A stretch of DNA of 64,000 bases, taken from positions 8,680,001 through 8,744,000 of the forward strand of contig NZ_CP108476.1 of the NCBI RefSeq assembly GCF_036226465.1, read 5' to 3'. The notes beneath the pieces were generated by a model. That model saw only the letters and a program-made list of their open reading frames with translations, made no database searches and was not told the DNA's origin. Each line of letters starts with the position of its first letter. Position 1 is the first letter of the stretch. A program made the position numbers and the translations under genes. Shown here piece after piece: positions 51,514-59,910 of the stretch. This DNA is from Kitasatospora sp. NBC_01250 (GTDB lineage Bacteria > Actinomycetota > Actinomycetes > Streptomycetales > Streptomycetaceae).

Positions 51514-52842
51514 GTGACCCTCGACCAGGCGGTCCGCCCGGCGCGCAGCCGGCGCGAGCGGCTGGGCCTGCCACAGCTCAGGGGCGCCGGGCCGCTGCTG
51601 ACGGCGTCGCTGGTGGACAGCGCCGGCTCCGGACTCTTCCTGCCGTACGCGCTGCTCTACTTCCTCGACACCACCCGCCTTCCGCTGACCACGATCGGAG
51701 TCGCGCTCTCCGCGGCCGCGGCCCTCGCGCTGCCGTGCGCCGCCCTGTTCGGCCCGCTGGTCGACCGGATCGGTGCCCGCGCCGCGGTGGTGCTGGCCAA
51801 CGCGGTGCAGGCGGCCGGTTTCCTCGGCTACCTGGCGGCCGGAGCCGCCTGGCAGATCACCGCCTTCGGGTTCCTGGCCAACGCCGGCCAGAGCCTGTTC
51901 TGGACGGCGAACGGCGCCCTGGTCACGCTGGTCGGTGCACCGGGGGACCGGGCGCGCTGGTTCGGCCTGCTCCGGGTGGTGCGCAACGCGGGCACCGGGA
52001 CCGGCGCACTGCTGGCCGCGGTGCTCGCCTCGGGCGCCGGCCCGACCGGCGGCCGCCTGGTGGTGGCCGCCGACGCTGGCAGTTTCCTGCTGGCGGCCGG
52101 CGTGCTCGCCCGGTGGCGGCCACCGGCGATTGCGGCTGCCCCCGCCCCCGCCGCCGCTCCGGCACCCGCCGTGCCCCCGGCACCCGCTGCGCCGTGCGGC
52201 TACCGGAGGGTGCTCGCCGACCGCTCCTTCGCGGCACTCAACGCCGTGACGCTGCTCCTCGTCCTCAACCTGCTGGCGGTGCCACTGGTCCTCACCCTCT
52301 ACACCACCCGACTCCTGGGGCGTCCCGCCTGGGTGGCCGGGCTGCTGATCGCCGGGAACACCGCCCTGGTCGCGGCCCTGCAGACGCCGCTGGCGGAGCT
52401 GCTGCGCCGCCGCCACGGTCCGCGCCGGCTGCGGCTGGCAGCTGCGATGTTCGCGGCCTCCGCCGTTCTGCTGTGGTCGGCGGACGCGGCCGGCACCGGG
52501 TGGGTCGCGGTCGGGCTGGTGGCCGGTCTGCTCGCCTTCACCCTGGGCGAGATCATCTGCTCACCGGTGCTGCCCGACCTGGTGGCCGCGCTCGCCCCGC
52601 CGGGCCTGAGCGGACGGTACTTCGCGCTCCACCAGACCTGCTGGAGCCTGGCCGCCGTGCTGGCACCCAGCCTCTTCACCCGGCTGCTGAACCGGGGGAG
52701 CGCCTGGCTCTGGACGGCGCTGCTCGCGGTGGCCTGCCTCGCCTACCTGCTGGCCACCGGAATCGAACGCCCCCGGGGCGGGCAGCGGCCGGCGGCCCGG
52801 ACCGGTGCAGCCGGCGCGCCTCGGGGCCCGACCATGGTATGA
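51514..52842 (+). CDS. MFS exporter
   Basis: The 442-residue protein has about 12 hydrophobic helices. There is an MFS loop motif between helices 2 and 3 (GPLVDRIGARAAVVL) and a central cytoplasmic Ala/Pro-rich loop (PAPAAAPAPAVPPAPAAPC). It is of the drug-efflux type. It starts 14 bases after folE and so probably exports the product of the preQ0 operon or gives self-resistance. Confidence 0.85.
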   Translation: MTLDQAVRPARSRRERLGLPQLRGAGPLLTASLVDSAGSGLFLPYALLYFLDTTRLPLTTIGVALSAAAALALPCAALFGPLVDRIGARAAVVLANAVQAAGFLGYLAAGAAWQITAFGFLANAGQSLFWTANGALVTLVGAPGDRARWFGLLRVVRNAGTGTGALLAAVLASGAGPTGGRLVVAADAGSFLLAAGVLARWRPPAIAAAPAPAAAPAPAVPPAPAAPCGYRRVLADRSFAALNAVTLLLVLNLLAVPLVLTLYTTRLLGRPAWVAGLLIAGNTALVAALQTPLAELLRRRHGPRRLRLAAAMFAASAVLLWSADAAGTGWVAVGLVAGLLAFTLGEIICSPVLPDLVAALAPPGLSGRYFALHQTCWSLAAVLAPSLFTRLLNRGSAWLWTALLAVACLAYLLATGIERPRGGQRPAARTGAAGAPRGPTMV

Positions 52843-52928
52843 CCCCCGGGGAGTACCAGCAAACCGCACGTCAGGACGCTAAGCTCCCAGCTTGTAAGGA
52901 TTCCGACACCCAAGCGAAAGAGCGCACA

Positions 52929-53429
52929 ATGGCTGACACCGGAGCGAACGTCTACTTCGACGTGACCGTGAACGACGAGCCTCTTGGCCGGATCGTCTTC
53001 AAGCTGTTCGACGACGTGGTGCCGAAGACCGCGCGGAACTTCCGCGAGCTGGCCACCGGTGAGAACGGCTTCGGCTACGCCGGCTCGGGCTTCCACCGCG
53101 TGATCCCCGCCTTCATGCTGCAGGGTGGTGACTTCACCAACCACAACGGCACCGGTGGCAAGAGCATCTACGGCGCGAAGTTCGAGGACGAGAACTTCCA
53201 GCTGAAGCACGACCGTCCGTTCCTGCTCAGCATGGCCAACGCGGGCAAGAACACCAACGGCTCGCAGTTCTTCATCACGACCATCGTCACCGACTGGCTG
53301 GACGGCAAGCACGTCGTCTTCGGCGAGGTCGTCGAGGGCGAGGAGATCGTCAAGAAGATCGAGGCCCTGGGCTCGCAGAGCGGCGCCACCAAGGGCAAGA
53401 TCGTCATCAAGGAGTCGGGCACGCTGTAG
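52929..53429 (+). CDS. ppiA: Cyclophilin-type peptidyl-prolyl isomerase
   Basis: The 166-residue cytoplasmic cyclophilin has all hallmarks: FHRVIPAFMLQGGDFT with the catalytic Arg, LSMANAGKNTNGSQFFIT, and WLDGKHVVFGEV. ATG 52929 is the start of the conserved fold. It is a housekeeping-type gene with its own promoter region and probably marks the boundary of the preQ0 cluster. Confidence 0.95.
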   Translation: MADTGANVYFDVTVNDEPLGRIVFKLFDDVVPKTARNFRELATGENGFGYAGSGFHRVIPAFMLQGGDFTNHNGTGGKSIYGAKFEDENFQLKHDRPFLLSMANAGKNTNGSQFFITTIVTDWLDGKHVVFGEVVEGEEIVKKIEALGSQSGATKGKIVIKESGTL

Positions 53430-53490
53430 TCCCTCCTGTGGCCCGTCGGGGCCGTCCTGCGGGGCGGCCGCGACGGGCTGGTGACTTTCC

Positions 53491-53532
53491 CGGCTCCCGG
53501 CCCCCGGCGCATGCGACGGGGGCCGGGAGCCG
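53491..53532. terminator. 16-bp perfect hairpin between convergent ppiA and lysR
   Basis: CGGCTCCCGGCCCCCG (53491-53506) and CGGGGGCCGGGAGCCG (53517-53532) pair perfectly around a ten-base loop. It serves both convergent genes. Confidence 0.85.
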
Positions 53533-53543
53533 TTGTCCTTCCG

Positions 53544-54461
53544 TCAGCGATCGCCCGGCCCGACGAGGCGCGCGGCGAGATCCTCGGCCAGCCGCGCGGC
53601 GGTTCCGCGCCGGCGGCGGGCCAGCGCCAGCCCCAGGTGGCGGCGCGGGGCGGGCTCGGCCAGCGGGAACGCGACCAGCTCCGGGTGCCGGGTCAGGCCG
53701 ATCGCGGGGATCAGCGCGATGCCGATGCCGGCCCGCACCAGCGACTGCGCGAAGTCGTAGTCCGTCGCGGTGCACGCGATCCGCAGCTCGACGCCGAGCG
53801 TCCCGGCGTGGCGGGCGAGTTGGGCGGCGGACTTGTGGCAGCCCAGGATCCAGCGCTGGTCGGCCAGTTCGGCCAGCTGCGGCGGTTCAGGGCGGTTCAG
53901 GTAGTCGGCCACGGACGGGTGGCTGCGCGGCAGCACGACCTGCATCGGGTCGGTGCCCAACGGCGTCCAGTCCAGGCCGGAGCGGTCGCCGGGCCGCGCG
54001 GGCGGCAGCCCGTCGAAGTGGTAGGCGAGGGCGAGGTCGGCCCGCCCCTCGCGGAGCGCGGGCAGGCTCTCCTCCGGCTCCGCCTCCAGGATGGTCAGCT
54101 CCACCTCCGGATGGTCCGCCACGAACCCGGCCAGGGCGGCGGGCAGCAGCCGCCGGCCCGCGCTGGCGAAGGTGGCGACCGTGAGCGTGGTCTGCACGGC
54201 CGTCAGGCGCTCGATGCGCTGCTGTGCGTCGGTCAGCTCGGCGGCGATCGCGTCCGCGGCCTCCACCAGCAGGCGCCCCGCCTGCGTCAGTGTGACGCCG
54301 CGGGTGGAGCGTTCGACCGCCGGTGTGCCGAGGCTGCGCTCCAGCGCGGCGATCTGCTGCGAGACGGCCGACGGCGTGCAGTGCAGGGTCAGCGCCGCCT
54401 GGTTGAAGCTGCCGTGGCGGGCGACCTCGCGCAGTACGGCCAGTCGCTGGACGTCGATCAA
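53544..54461 (-). CDS. LysR-type transcriptional regulator
   Basis: TTG 54461 is preferred because GGAGAA lies just upstream and the LysR fold begins there (IDVQRLAVLREVARHGSFNQ); ATG 54515 would add an atypical tail. The 305-residue protein has HTH CTPSAVSQQIAALERSLGTP and an effector domain. It is divergent from the epimerase-AKR pair and likely controls it. Confidence 0.9.
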   Translation of the reverse strand: MIDVQRLAVLREVARHGSFNQAALTLHCTPSAVSQQIAALERSLGTPAVERSTRGVTLTQAGRLLVEAADAIAAELTDAQQRIERLTAVQTTLTVATFASAGRRLLPAALAGFVADHPEVELTILEAEPEESLPALREGRADLALAYHFDGLPPARPGDRSGLDWTPLGTDPMQVVLPRSHPSVADYLNRPEPPQLAELADQRWILGCHKSAAQLARHAGTLGVELRIACTATDYDFAQSLVRAGIGIALIPAIGLTRHPELVAFPLAEPAPRRHLGLALARRRRGTAARLAEDLAARLVGPGDR

Positions 54462-54580
54462 CAGTTCTCCTAATGACGAGGTGGCCGAGCAGACACTACT
54501 GCTGATGATCACCATTCGAAAGACTGGCCGCCGAGGACGTCGGAGGACGTCAGGAAACGGGCCGAGGGAGGAACTGCGGC

Positions 54581-55507
54581 ATGCAGGTGTGCGTGATCGG
54601 CGGGAGCCGCTATTTCGGGCGGCGGCTGATCGAGGAACTGCGGGACGGGGGCGCGGCGGTGACGGTCGTCAACCGCGGCTCCTCGCTCCCGCCGCGGGGC
54701 GTGACCCGGTTGTGCGCCGACCGCGACGACGAGGCCGCGCTGCGCGCCGCGCTGGCCGGCCGGAGCTTCGACGTCGTGGTCGACCAGGTCTGCTACACGC
54801 CGCGGCAGGCGGCCGTCGCCGCCCGGGTCTTCGCCGGACGGACCCGGCGCTATGTGCTGACCTCCACGGTCGAGGTCTACGCCGAGCGGGGCCGACCGGG
54901 GAGGCAGGCCGTCGCGGAGCGGGCCGTGGATCCCTCGGCCTGGCCGGTGGACCTCGAACTGCCCTGGAGCGACGAGAGGTTCCTGGCCGACCACTACGGC
55001 GAGGGCAAGCGGCAGGCGGAGGCGCTGCTCACCCGCCGGGCACCCTTCGACCTCGCCGTCGTCCGCACCGCGCACGTGCTCGGCGGCGGCGACTTCACCG
55101 GGCGGTTCGCCCACTACGTCGAGCGGATCGAGGGCGGCCTGCCGGTGGCGGTGCACGCCGCGCCCCAGCCCGCCTCCTTCGTCCACGAGCCGGAGATCGC
55201 CCGCTTCCTGGCCTGGGCGGCGGCGGCCGACTTCACCGGTCCGGTCAACGCCGCCTCCCACGGGGCGCTGGACGCCGCCGAGTTGTGCGCGGCGATCGGC
55301 CGGGCGGTCGGCGTCGACCCGGTGCTCGCGGTCGGCGCGGGGGAGGAGCTCTCGCCGTTCTCCTTCGAGCGCTGCTACGCGCTGGACACCGGCCGCGCGC
55401 AGCGCCTGGGCTTCGGCTTCTCGTCGGTGGCCGACTGGCTGCCGCAGGTCGTCCGGGAGACCCGGACCGACCTCCGGAACCGAGCGGCCGTCAAGGAGGC
55501 CCAGTGA
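54581..55507 (+). CDS. NAD-dependent epimerase/dehydratase-like protein
   Basis: The 308-residue protein begins with a Rossmann motif written CVIGGSRYFGRRLIEEL and has YVLTSTVEVY and a YGEGKRQAE Tyr-x3-Lys. This is an extended-SDR fold of the type seen in actinobacterial isomerase/reductase homologues and mRNA-binding CSP41-like proteins. The substrate is unknown. ATG 54581 follows GGGAGGAAC. It overlaps the aldo-keto reductase by four bases. Confidence 0.82.
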   Translation: MQVCVIGGSRYFGRRLIEELRDGGAAVTVVNRGSSLPPRGVTRLCADRDDEAALRAALAGRSFDVVVDQVCYTPRQAAVAARVFAGRTRRYVLTSTVEVYAERGRPGRQAVAERAVDPSAWPVDLELPWSDERFLADHYGEGKRQAEALLTRRAPFDLAVVRTAHVLGGGDFTGRFAHYVERIEGGLPVAVHAAPQPASFVHEPEIARFLAWAAAADFTGPVNAASHGALDAAELCAAIGRAVGVDPVLAVGAGEELSPFSFERCYALDTGRAQRLGFGFSSVADWLPQVVRETRTDLRNRAAVKEAQ

Positions 55508-56400
55508 TGACGCGGACCCGGCCGGGCGTCTCCCGCACCATCGGCGGTGTCCCGGTGGGCGCCATCGGCCTCGGCGCGATGCCGCTCTCCGTCGAGGGGC
55601 GCCCCGGCGAGGAGCAGGCACTCGCCACCGTCCGCGCCGCGCTCGACGCGGGCGTGCGACTGATCGACACCGCCGACAGCTACCACTGGCACGCGGACGA
55701 AGTCGGCCACAACGAGCGGCTGATCGCCCGCGCGCTGGCCGGCTGCGGCAGCGGCGCGAGCGAGGTGCTGGTGGCGACCAAGGGCGGTCGCGGCCGTCCC
55801 GGCGACGGATCGTGGACGGTCGACGGCGACCCGCGCCACCTGCGCCGGGCCGCCGAGGCCTCGGCCGCCCGGCTGGGGGTGGCGACGATCGGCCTCTACC
55901 AGCTGCACAAGCCGGACCCCGCCGTCCCGTTCGCGGAGTCGGTCGGCGCGCTGCGCGAGCTGGCCGACGCCGGGACGATCAGGATGGTCGGCCTGTCCAA
56001 CGTGGACTGCGAGCAGATCCACACGGCGCGGGAGATCCTGGGCCCGCGGCTGGTCTCGGTCCAGAACCGGTTCTCCCCGGCGCACCAGGCCACCCGCGAC
56101 ACCCTCGACCTGTGCACCGCGCTGGGCCTGGCCTTCCTGCCCTGGAGCCCGCTCGGCGGGATCTCGCGCAGCGCCGTCGACGACCCGGCGAGCACCGCAC
56201 CGGCCCCGGACACCCCGTTCCACGCCCTCGCCCGAGAGCGCGGGGCGAGCCCGCAACAGATCGCCCTGGCCTGGCAGTTGGCGCAGTCCCCGGTCGTGCT
56301 CCCGATCCCGGGCGCGCGCCGACCGGCCAGCATCCGCGACTCCGCGGCGGCGGCCGGGCTCACCCTGTCGGCGGCGGAGCTGGCCGGGTTGAAGATCTGA
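55504..56400 (+). CDS. Aldo/keto reductase
   Basis: About 298 residues from GTG 55504 or ATG 55507. It shows GLGAMPLSVEG, LIDTADSYHWHADEVGHNE with the catalytic Asp/Tyr, VATKGGRG with Lys, LYQLHKPDP and VVLPIPGARRPASI. It is an NADPH-dependent oxidoreductase of unknown substrate. It is coupled to the epimerase, and both face LysR, so a small redox detoxification or sugar-tailoring unit is likely. Confidence 0.88.
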   Translation: MMTRTRPGVSRTIGGVPVGAIGLGAMPLSVEGRPGEEQALATVRAALDAGVRLIDTADSYHWHADEVGHNERLIARALAGCGSGASEVLVATKGGRGRPGDGSWTVDGDPRHLRRAAEASAARLGVATIGLYQLHKPDPAVPFAESVGALRELADAGTIRMVGLSNVDCEQIHTAREILGPRLVSVQNRFSPAHQATRDTLDLCTALGLAFLPWSPLGGISRSAVDDPASTAPAPDTPFHALARERGASPQQIALAWQLAQSPVVLPIPGARRPASIRDSAAAAGLTLSAAELAGLKI

Positions 56401-56434
56401 CGTGACGTCAGAGAGATGACGTCGCGTCGAGTCG

Positions 56435-56484
56435 GCACCACGTGGCCGCCGGTCGGCTCCAGCTGACCGGCGGCGCGGTGGTGC
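56435..56484. terminator. Long two-part hairpin after the aldo/keto reductase
   Basis: GCACCAC (56435-56441) and GCCGCCGGTC (56445-56454) pair with GACCGGCGGC (56465-56474) and GTGGTGC (56478-56484), with a 3-by-3 internal loop and a ten-base apex. It is likely the terminator of the epimerase-AKR operon. Confidence 0.65.
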
Positions 56485-57090
56485 GGCACCCGGTTCGGTG
56501 TTCGGGATCGCTCCACCTCCTCGAAGCGGCCGGGAGCCCGACGGACCGGGCCTCGCGGCAGTTGAACGTGGTCTGGACCGGTCGGCGCCCTGACGGGTGA
56601 CCGGCCCTGCACCTGCGCAGATGGCACGCAAGTGGCAACTGTCCTTCCAGTTTACCGGGTTGGGGCGCCGACCGCGCGGTTTCCGGGGTTTACGCTGCCG
56701 TGGCCGGGCAGACGCAAGGGCGGCGGACCGGCCGGGATATCACACCGCGGCCGGTTTGCGTGAGAGTTGACCCTCGTTCAACCTCAAGGGGTTGCGAGAG
56801 AGTGACGCACCGTGAAGACTGTGGCGGGTTCGCCGGTGGTGCCAGGGGAGAGATGCTGGGGGGTTTGCTGCGTCCTGCGCCGCTGCGCGCTGCTCTGCCG
56901 CGTGCTGTTCTGCCTCGACAACAGGCCGACGGCATCGGGCCGTTCGCCCCTGCCCTGGGGGCGTTGCCTGGGTCGCACCCGCCTCGTTCGGACGCCTCGT
57001 GCGCTCCGGCGCGGTGCGGTTCGCCGTGCCCTGCCCGCGTTGCCCCGCCCGGCCCCGGCTTCCGATCGGAGCCGTGCTCAAGGAGAAGAC
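56485..57090 (+). other. Long upstream region of the P450 gene
   Basis: The 606 bases hold no convincing gene; the frame that extends the P450 upstream is Cys/Arg-rich and unlike a protein. GTTGACCCTCGTTCAAC at 56766-56782 is a dyad (GTTGA and TCAAC) and includes a TTGACC hexamer, so a promoter and regulator site may lie there. TGACGTCA and TGACGTCG occur at 56403 and 56417, before the hairpin. Confidence 0.4.
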
Positions 57091-58299
57091 TTGACTGACC
57101 ATCAGATACGGTACTCCTCAGTAGGTTTGGAGGACATACCCGAGCGCTGGCGGAAATTGCGCGAGACCGGGCCGGTGCGTTACGAGGAGAGCCAGGACGT
57201 CTGGCAGGTCCTGGACCACGAGGGTGTGTCCGCCGTGCTCGCCGACCCGGTCACGTACTCCTCGGACCTCTCCTCCCTCGCTCCCACCCAGGAGGACTTC
57301 GAGACCTTCCGGCAGGGCAACTTCGTCGGGATGGACCCGCCGCAGCACCGCACCCTGCGGACGCTGGTGAGCCAGGCGTTCACCCCGCGGGTCGTGCAGG
57401 GGCTGGCGCCGCGCATCGAGGCCGTCTGCGCGCAGCTGCTGGACGCCGTCGCGGACCACGACCGCTTCGACCTGGTCGACGCGCTGGCCTATCCGCTGCC
57501 CATCATCGTCATCGCCGAACTGCTCGGCGTCCCGGCCGGCGAGCACCTGCTCTTCCAGGAGTGGGCGAGCGTCCTGTTCGGCGGCGACCAGCTCGGCGAG
57601 GCCCCCGACATGGCCGACCTCGAACGGGCCCTGGAAGCCATCGCCCCCACCGTCCGGGAGATGAACGGCTACGTCCTGCAGCACATCCGCAACCGCCGCG
57701 CCGATCCGGGCGAGGACCTCACCAGCAGGCTGATCGCCGCCGAGGTGAACGGGGTCCGCCTGACGGACGAACAGATGGTCGGCTTCGTGGCCCTGCTGCT
57801 GGTCGCCGGGCACGTCACCACGACCGCGCTGCTGGGCAATGCCGTGGTGACCTTCGACCGGCAGCCCGGGGTCGACGCCGCGCTGCGCGCCGACCCCGGC
57901 CTGCTGCCGCAGGCCGTCGAGGAGGTGCTGCGCTGGCTGCCGCCCTTCCCCGAGCTGGGGCGCCGCACCACCCGTCCGGTGGTCCTCGGCGGGCACGAAC
58001 TACCCGCCGACACCCTGCTGATGGCGCACCTGGGCGCCGCCAACCGCGATCCGGCCCGCTTCGAGCGCCCGGACGTCTTCGACGTGAGGCGCCACCCCAA
58101 TCCCCACCTGACCTTCGGCCACGGCATCCACTTCTGTTTCGGCGCCCCGCTGGCCCGGCTGGAGGCGGACATCGCCCTGCGGATGCTGCAGACCCGGTTC
58201 CGCGCGCTCACGATCCCCAGCCACGAGGACGTCGCCTACCAGAACCCGGCCGTCATCCTCGGCGTGCGCCGGTTGCCGGTCGAGGTCGTCAGACGGTAG
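57091..58299 (+). CDS. Cytochrome P450
   Basis: TTG 57091, five bases after AAGGAG, gives a 402-residue P450 of CYP105/107 size. It has the I-helix LLVAGHVTTTALLGN (AGHVTT in place of AGHETT), EEVLRWLPPFPELGRR with the ExxR, and the heme motif FGHGIHFCFGAPLARLE with Cys349. It probably hydroxylates or couples a natural-product substrate. It is followed by the hydrolase and NRPS on the same strand, so a tailoring role for that product is likely. The longer start at ATG 56812 is rejected. Confidence 0.92.
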   Translation: MTDHQIRYSSVGLEDIPERWRKLRETGPVRYEESQDVWQVLDHEGVSAVLADPVTYSSDLSSLAPTQEDFETFRQGNFVGMDPPQHRTLRTLVSQAFTPRVVQGLAPRIEAVCAQLLDAVADHDRFDLVDALAYPLPIIVIAELLGVPAGEHLLFQEWASVLFGGDQLGEAPDMADLERALEAIAPTVREMNGYVLQHIRNRRADPGEDLTSRLIAAEVNGVRLTDEQMVGFVALLLVAGHVTTTALLGNAVVTFDRQPGVDAALRADPGLLPQAVEEVLRWLPPFPELGRRTTRPVVLGGHELPADTLLMAHLGAANRDPARFERPDVFDVRRHPNPHLTFGHGIHFCFGAPLARLEADIALRMLQTRFRALTIPSHEDVAYQNPAVILGVRRLPVEVVRR

Positions 58300-58394
58300 G
58301 TCCGGCGCACCCGCGCCCCGGCCGCCCCGCGCGCTCACCCGCGCCCGGCCGCCACGCCCGCACATGAGACCCAGTCCACGGGAGCCCCCTTCTC

Positions 58395-59762
58395 ATGCTG
58401 TACTCCACCACCGCCCCGGTCCGCGAGCGCGCGCCGTTCCTGTTACCGCGAGAGCTGCAGGAGCGGCTCGACGCCCTGGCCCGCGAGCACCGCGTCCCCG
58501 GTGCCCAACTCGTCCTGGACACCGGCTCGCAGGTCATCGCGCTGCACACCGGCACGGCCGACGCCGCCACCGGTGCGCCCGTCACCGCGGACACCGCCGT
58601 GCCGCTCGGCTCGCTCACCAAGCCCTACACGGCGGCCCTGGTGATGCTCCTGGCCGACGACGGCGACCTCGACCCGGAGGACCTCGTCGCGGAGCACCTG
58701 CCCGAGCTGCGACAGCTGCCCGCAGTAACGATCCGGCAGTTGCTGAGCCACACCGGCGGCCTGCCGACCGGCCCCGACTCCGACACCGCGGGGCGGACCA
58801 CGCCCGCGCACTACCTGGCGGCCGTGTGCACCGCCCAGGACGCGCTCTTCCCGCCCGGGACCGACTTCTCCTACTCCAACGCCGGCTATGTCGCCGCCGG
58901 CCGGCTGGTGGAGGAGGTGACCGGCATGCCGTGGCACGAGGCCGTGCGCACCCTGCTCCTGGAACCCCTGGGCACCGTGCCCGCGTTGCTCGGCGACCCG
59001 GCCGCCGCCCGGCCGGTCGCCGCCGGCCACGCCGTCAACACCGCCACCGGCCGGGTCCGTCCGGTACGGCAGAACCTGGCGCCGCTGGAGGCCCCGGCAG
59101 GCGCCCTGCTGGCGAGTGCCACCGACCTCGCCGCCCTCGGCCGTGCCCTGGCCGGCCGCAGCGAGCTGCTGCCGAAGGACGTCGCGCTGGCGATGCGCAG
59201 CCCGCAGCCCGCTGCCCGGCCGGGCGCGCTGGCGGACGGCTGGGGCCTGGGACCGGCCCTCTTCCGGCAGGACGGGCTGCTCTGGTGCGGCCACGACGGC
59301 AACGCCCAGGGCACCTCCTGCCACCTGCGGGTCGAACCGGACAGCGGCGTGGTGGTCGCCTTCACCGGCAACGCGGGCGCCGCCACCGCCCTCTGGCGCG
59401 ACCTCGCCGAGGAACTGGCCCTCCTCACCGGGATCCGGGTGCCCGCCGCGATGGCGCCCGTGGCCCAGCGCGCCACCGCGGCCCAGAGCGCCCCCGTCGC
59501 CCTGCCCGAGTGCGCGGGCACCTACGCCAACGGCGGCATCCGCTACCGCGTCGCGCTGGAGCCCGACGGCTCGCCGACGCTCTCGGTCGACGGCGACCTG
59601 GCGATCCCGCTGCGCTGTTACCCGGATCTGTCCTGCGATCTGGTCGACCCGGACACCGGCCGCCCCGAGCCCGGCGGACGGTTCCACCGCGACCCCGCCA
59701 CCGGGGCGATCGACCGGGTCCAGATATCCGGGCGCACCGCGCGCCGCATCGGCCCCGCCTGA
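58395..59762 (+). CDS. Serine beta-lactamase/DD-peptidase-fold hydrolase
   Basis: The 455-residue protein has the class C-type triad: Ser73-x-x-Lys76 in LGSLTKPYT, Tyr160-Ser-Asn in FSYSNAGY, and His300-x-Gly in WCGHDGN. The C-terminus contains a lipocalin-like segment. No signal peptide was seen, so it is probably intracellular. Such hydrolases in biosynthetic clusters act as esterases, D-peptidases or peptide cyclases. It lies between the P450 and the NRPS, with gaps of 95 and 148 bases. Confidence 0.85.
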   Translation: MLYSTTAPVRERAPFLLPRELQERLDALAREHRVPGAQLVLDTGSQVIALHTGTADAATGAPVTADTAVPLGSLTKPYTAALVMLLADDGDLDPEDLVAEHLPELRQLPAVTIRQLLSHTGGLPTGPDSDTAGRTTPAHYLAAVCTAQDALFPPGTDFSYSNAGYVAAGRLVEEVTGMPWHEAVRTLLLEPLGTVPALLGDPAAARPVAAGHAVNTATGRVRPVRQNLAPLEAPAGALLASATDLAALGRALAGRSELLPKDVALAMRSPQPAARPGALADGWGLGPALFRQDGLLWCGHDGNAQGTSCHLRVEPDSGVVVAFTGNAGAATALWRDLAEELALLTGIRVPAAMAPVAQRATAAQSAPVALPECAGTYANGGIRYRVALEPDGSPTLSVDGDLAIPLRCYPDLSCDLVDPDTGRPEPGGRFHRDPATGAIDRVQISGRTARRIGPA

Positions 59763-59910
59763 GCCGACCCGCCCCGCCCCCCTGCCGACCCGCAGTGCCG
59801 GGCCGTGGCCGGGCGCGCCCGCACACCCACCGGCACCGCCCGTGGGTCTGCGGGCCGTTCGCCCGCCCTCGCTCGCGCACGCCTCCCCCCGAGCCAGAAG
59901 GACTTCACGC

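Noticed and set aside
45959..52842. A Dpd-type DNA-modification system based on preQ0
   Set aside because: No DpdA-like transglycosylase or other dpd genes were seen. The accompanying enzymes are small-molecule type.
56812..57090. Longer P450 start at ATG 56812
   Set aside because: The extra N-terminus is Cys/Arg-rich and unrelated to P450s. TTG 57091 has AAGGAG at ideal spacing.
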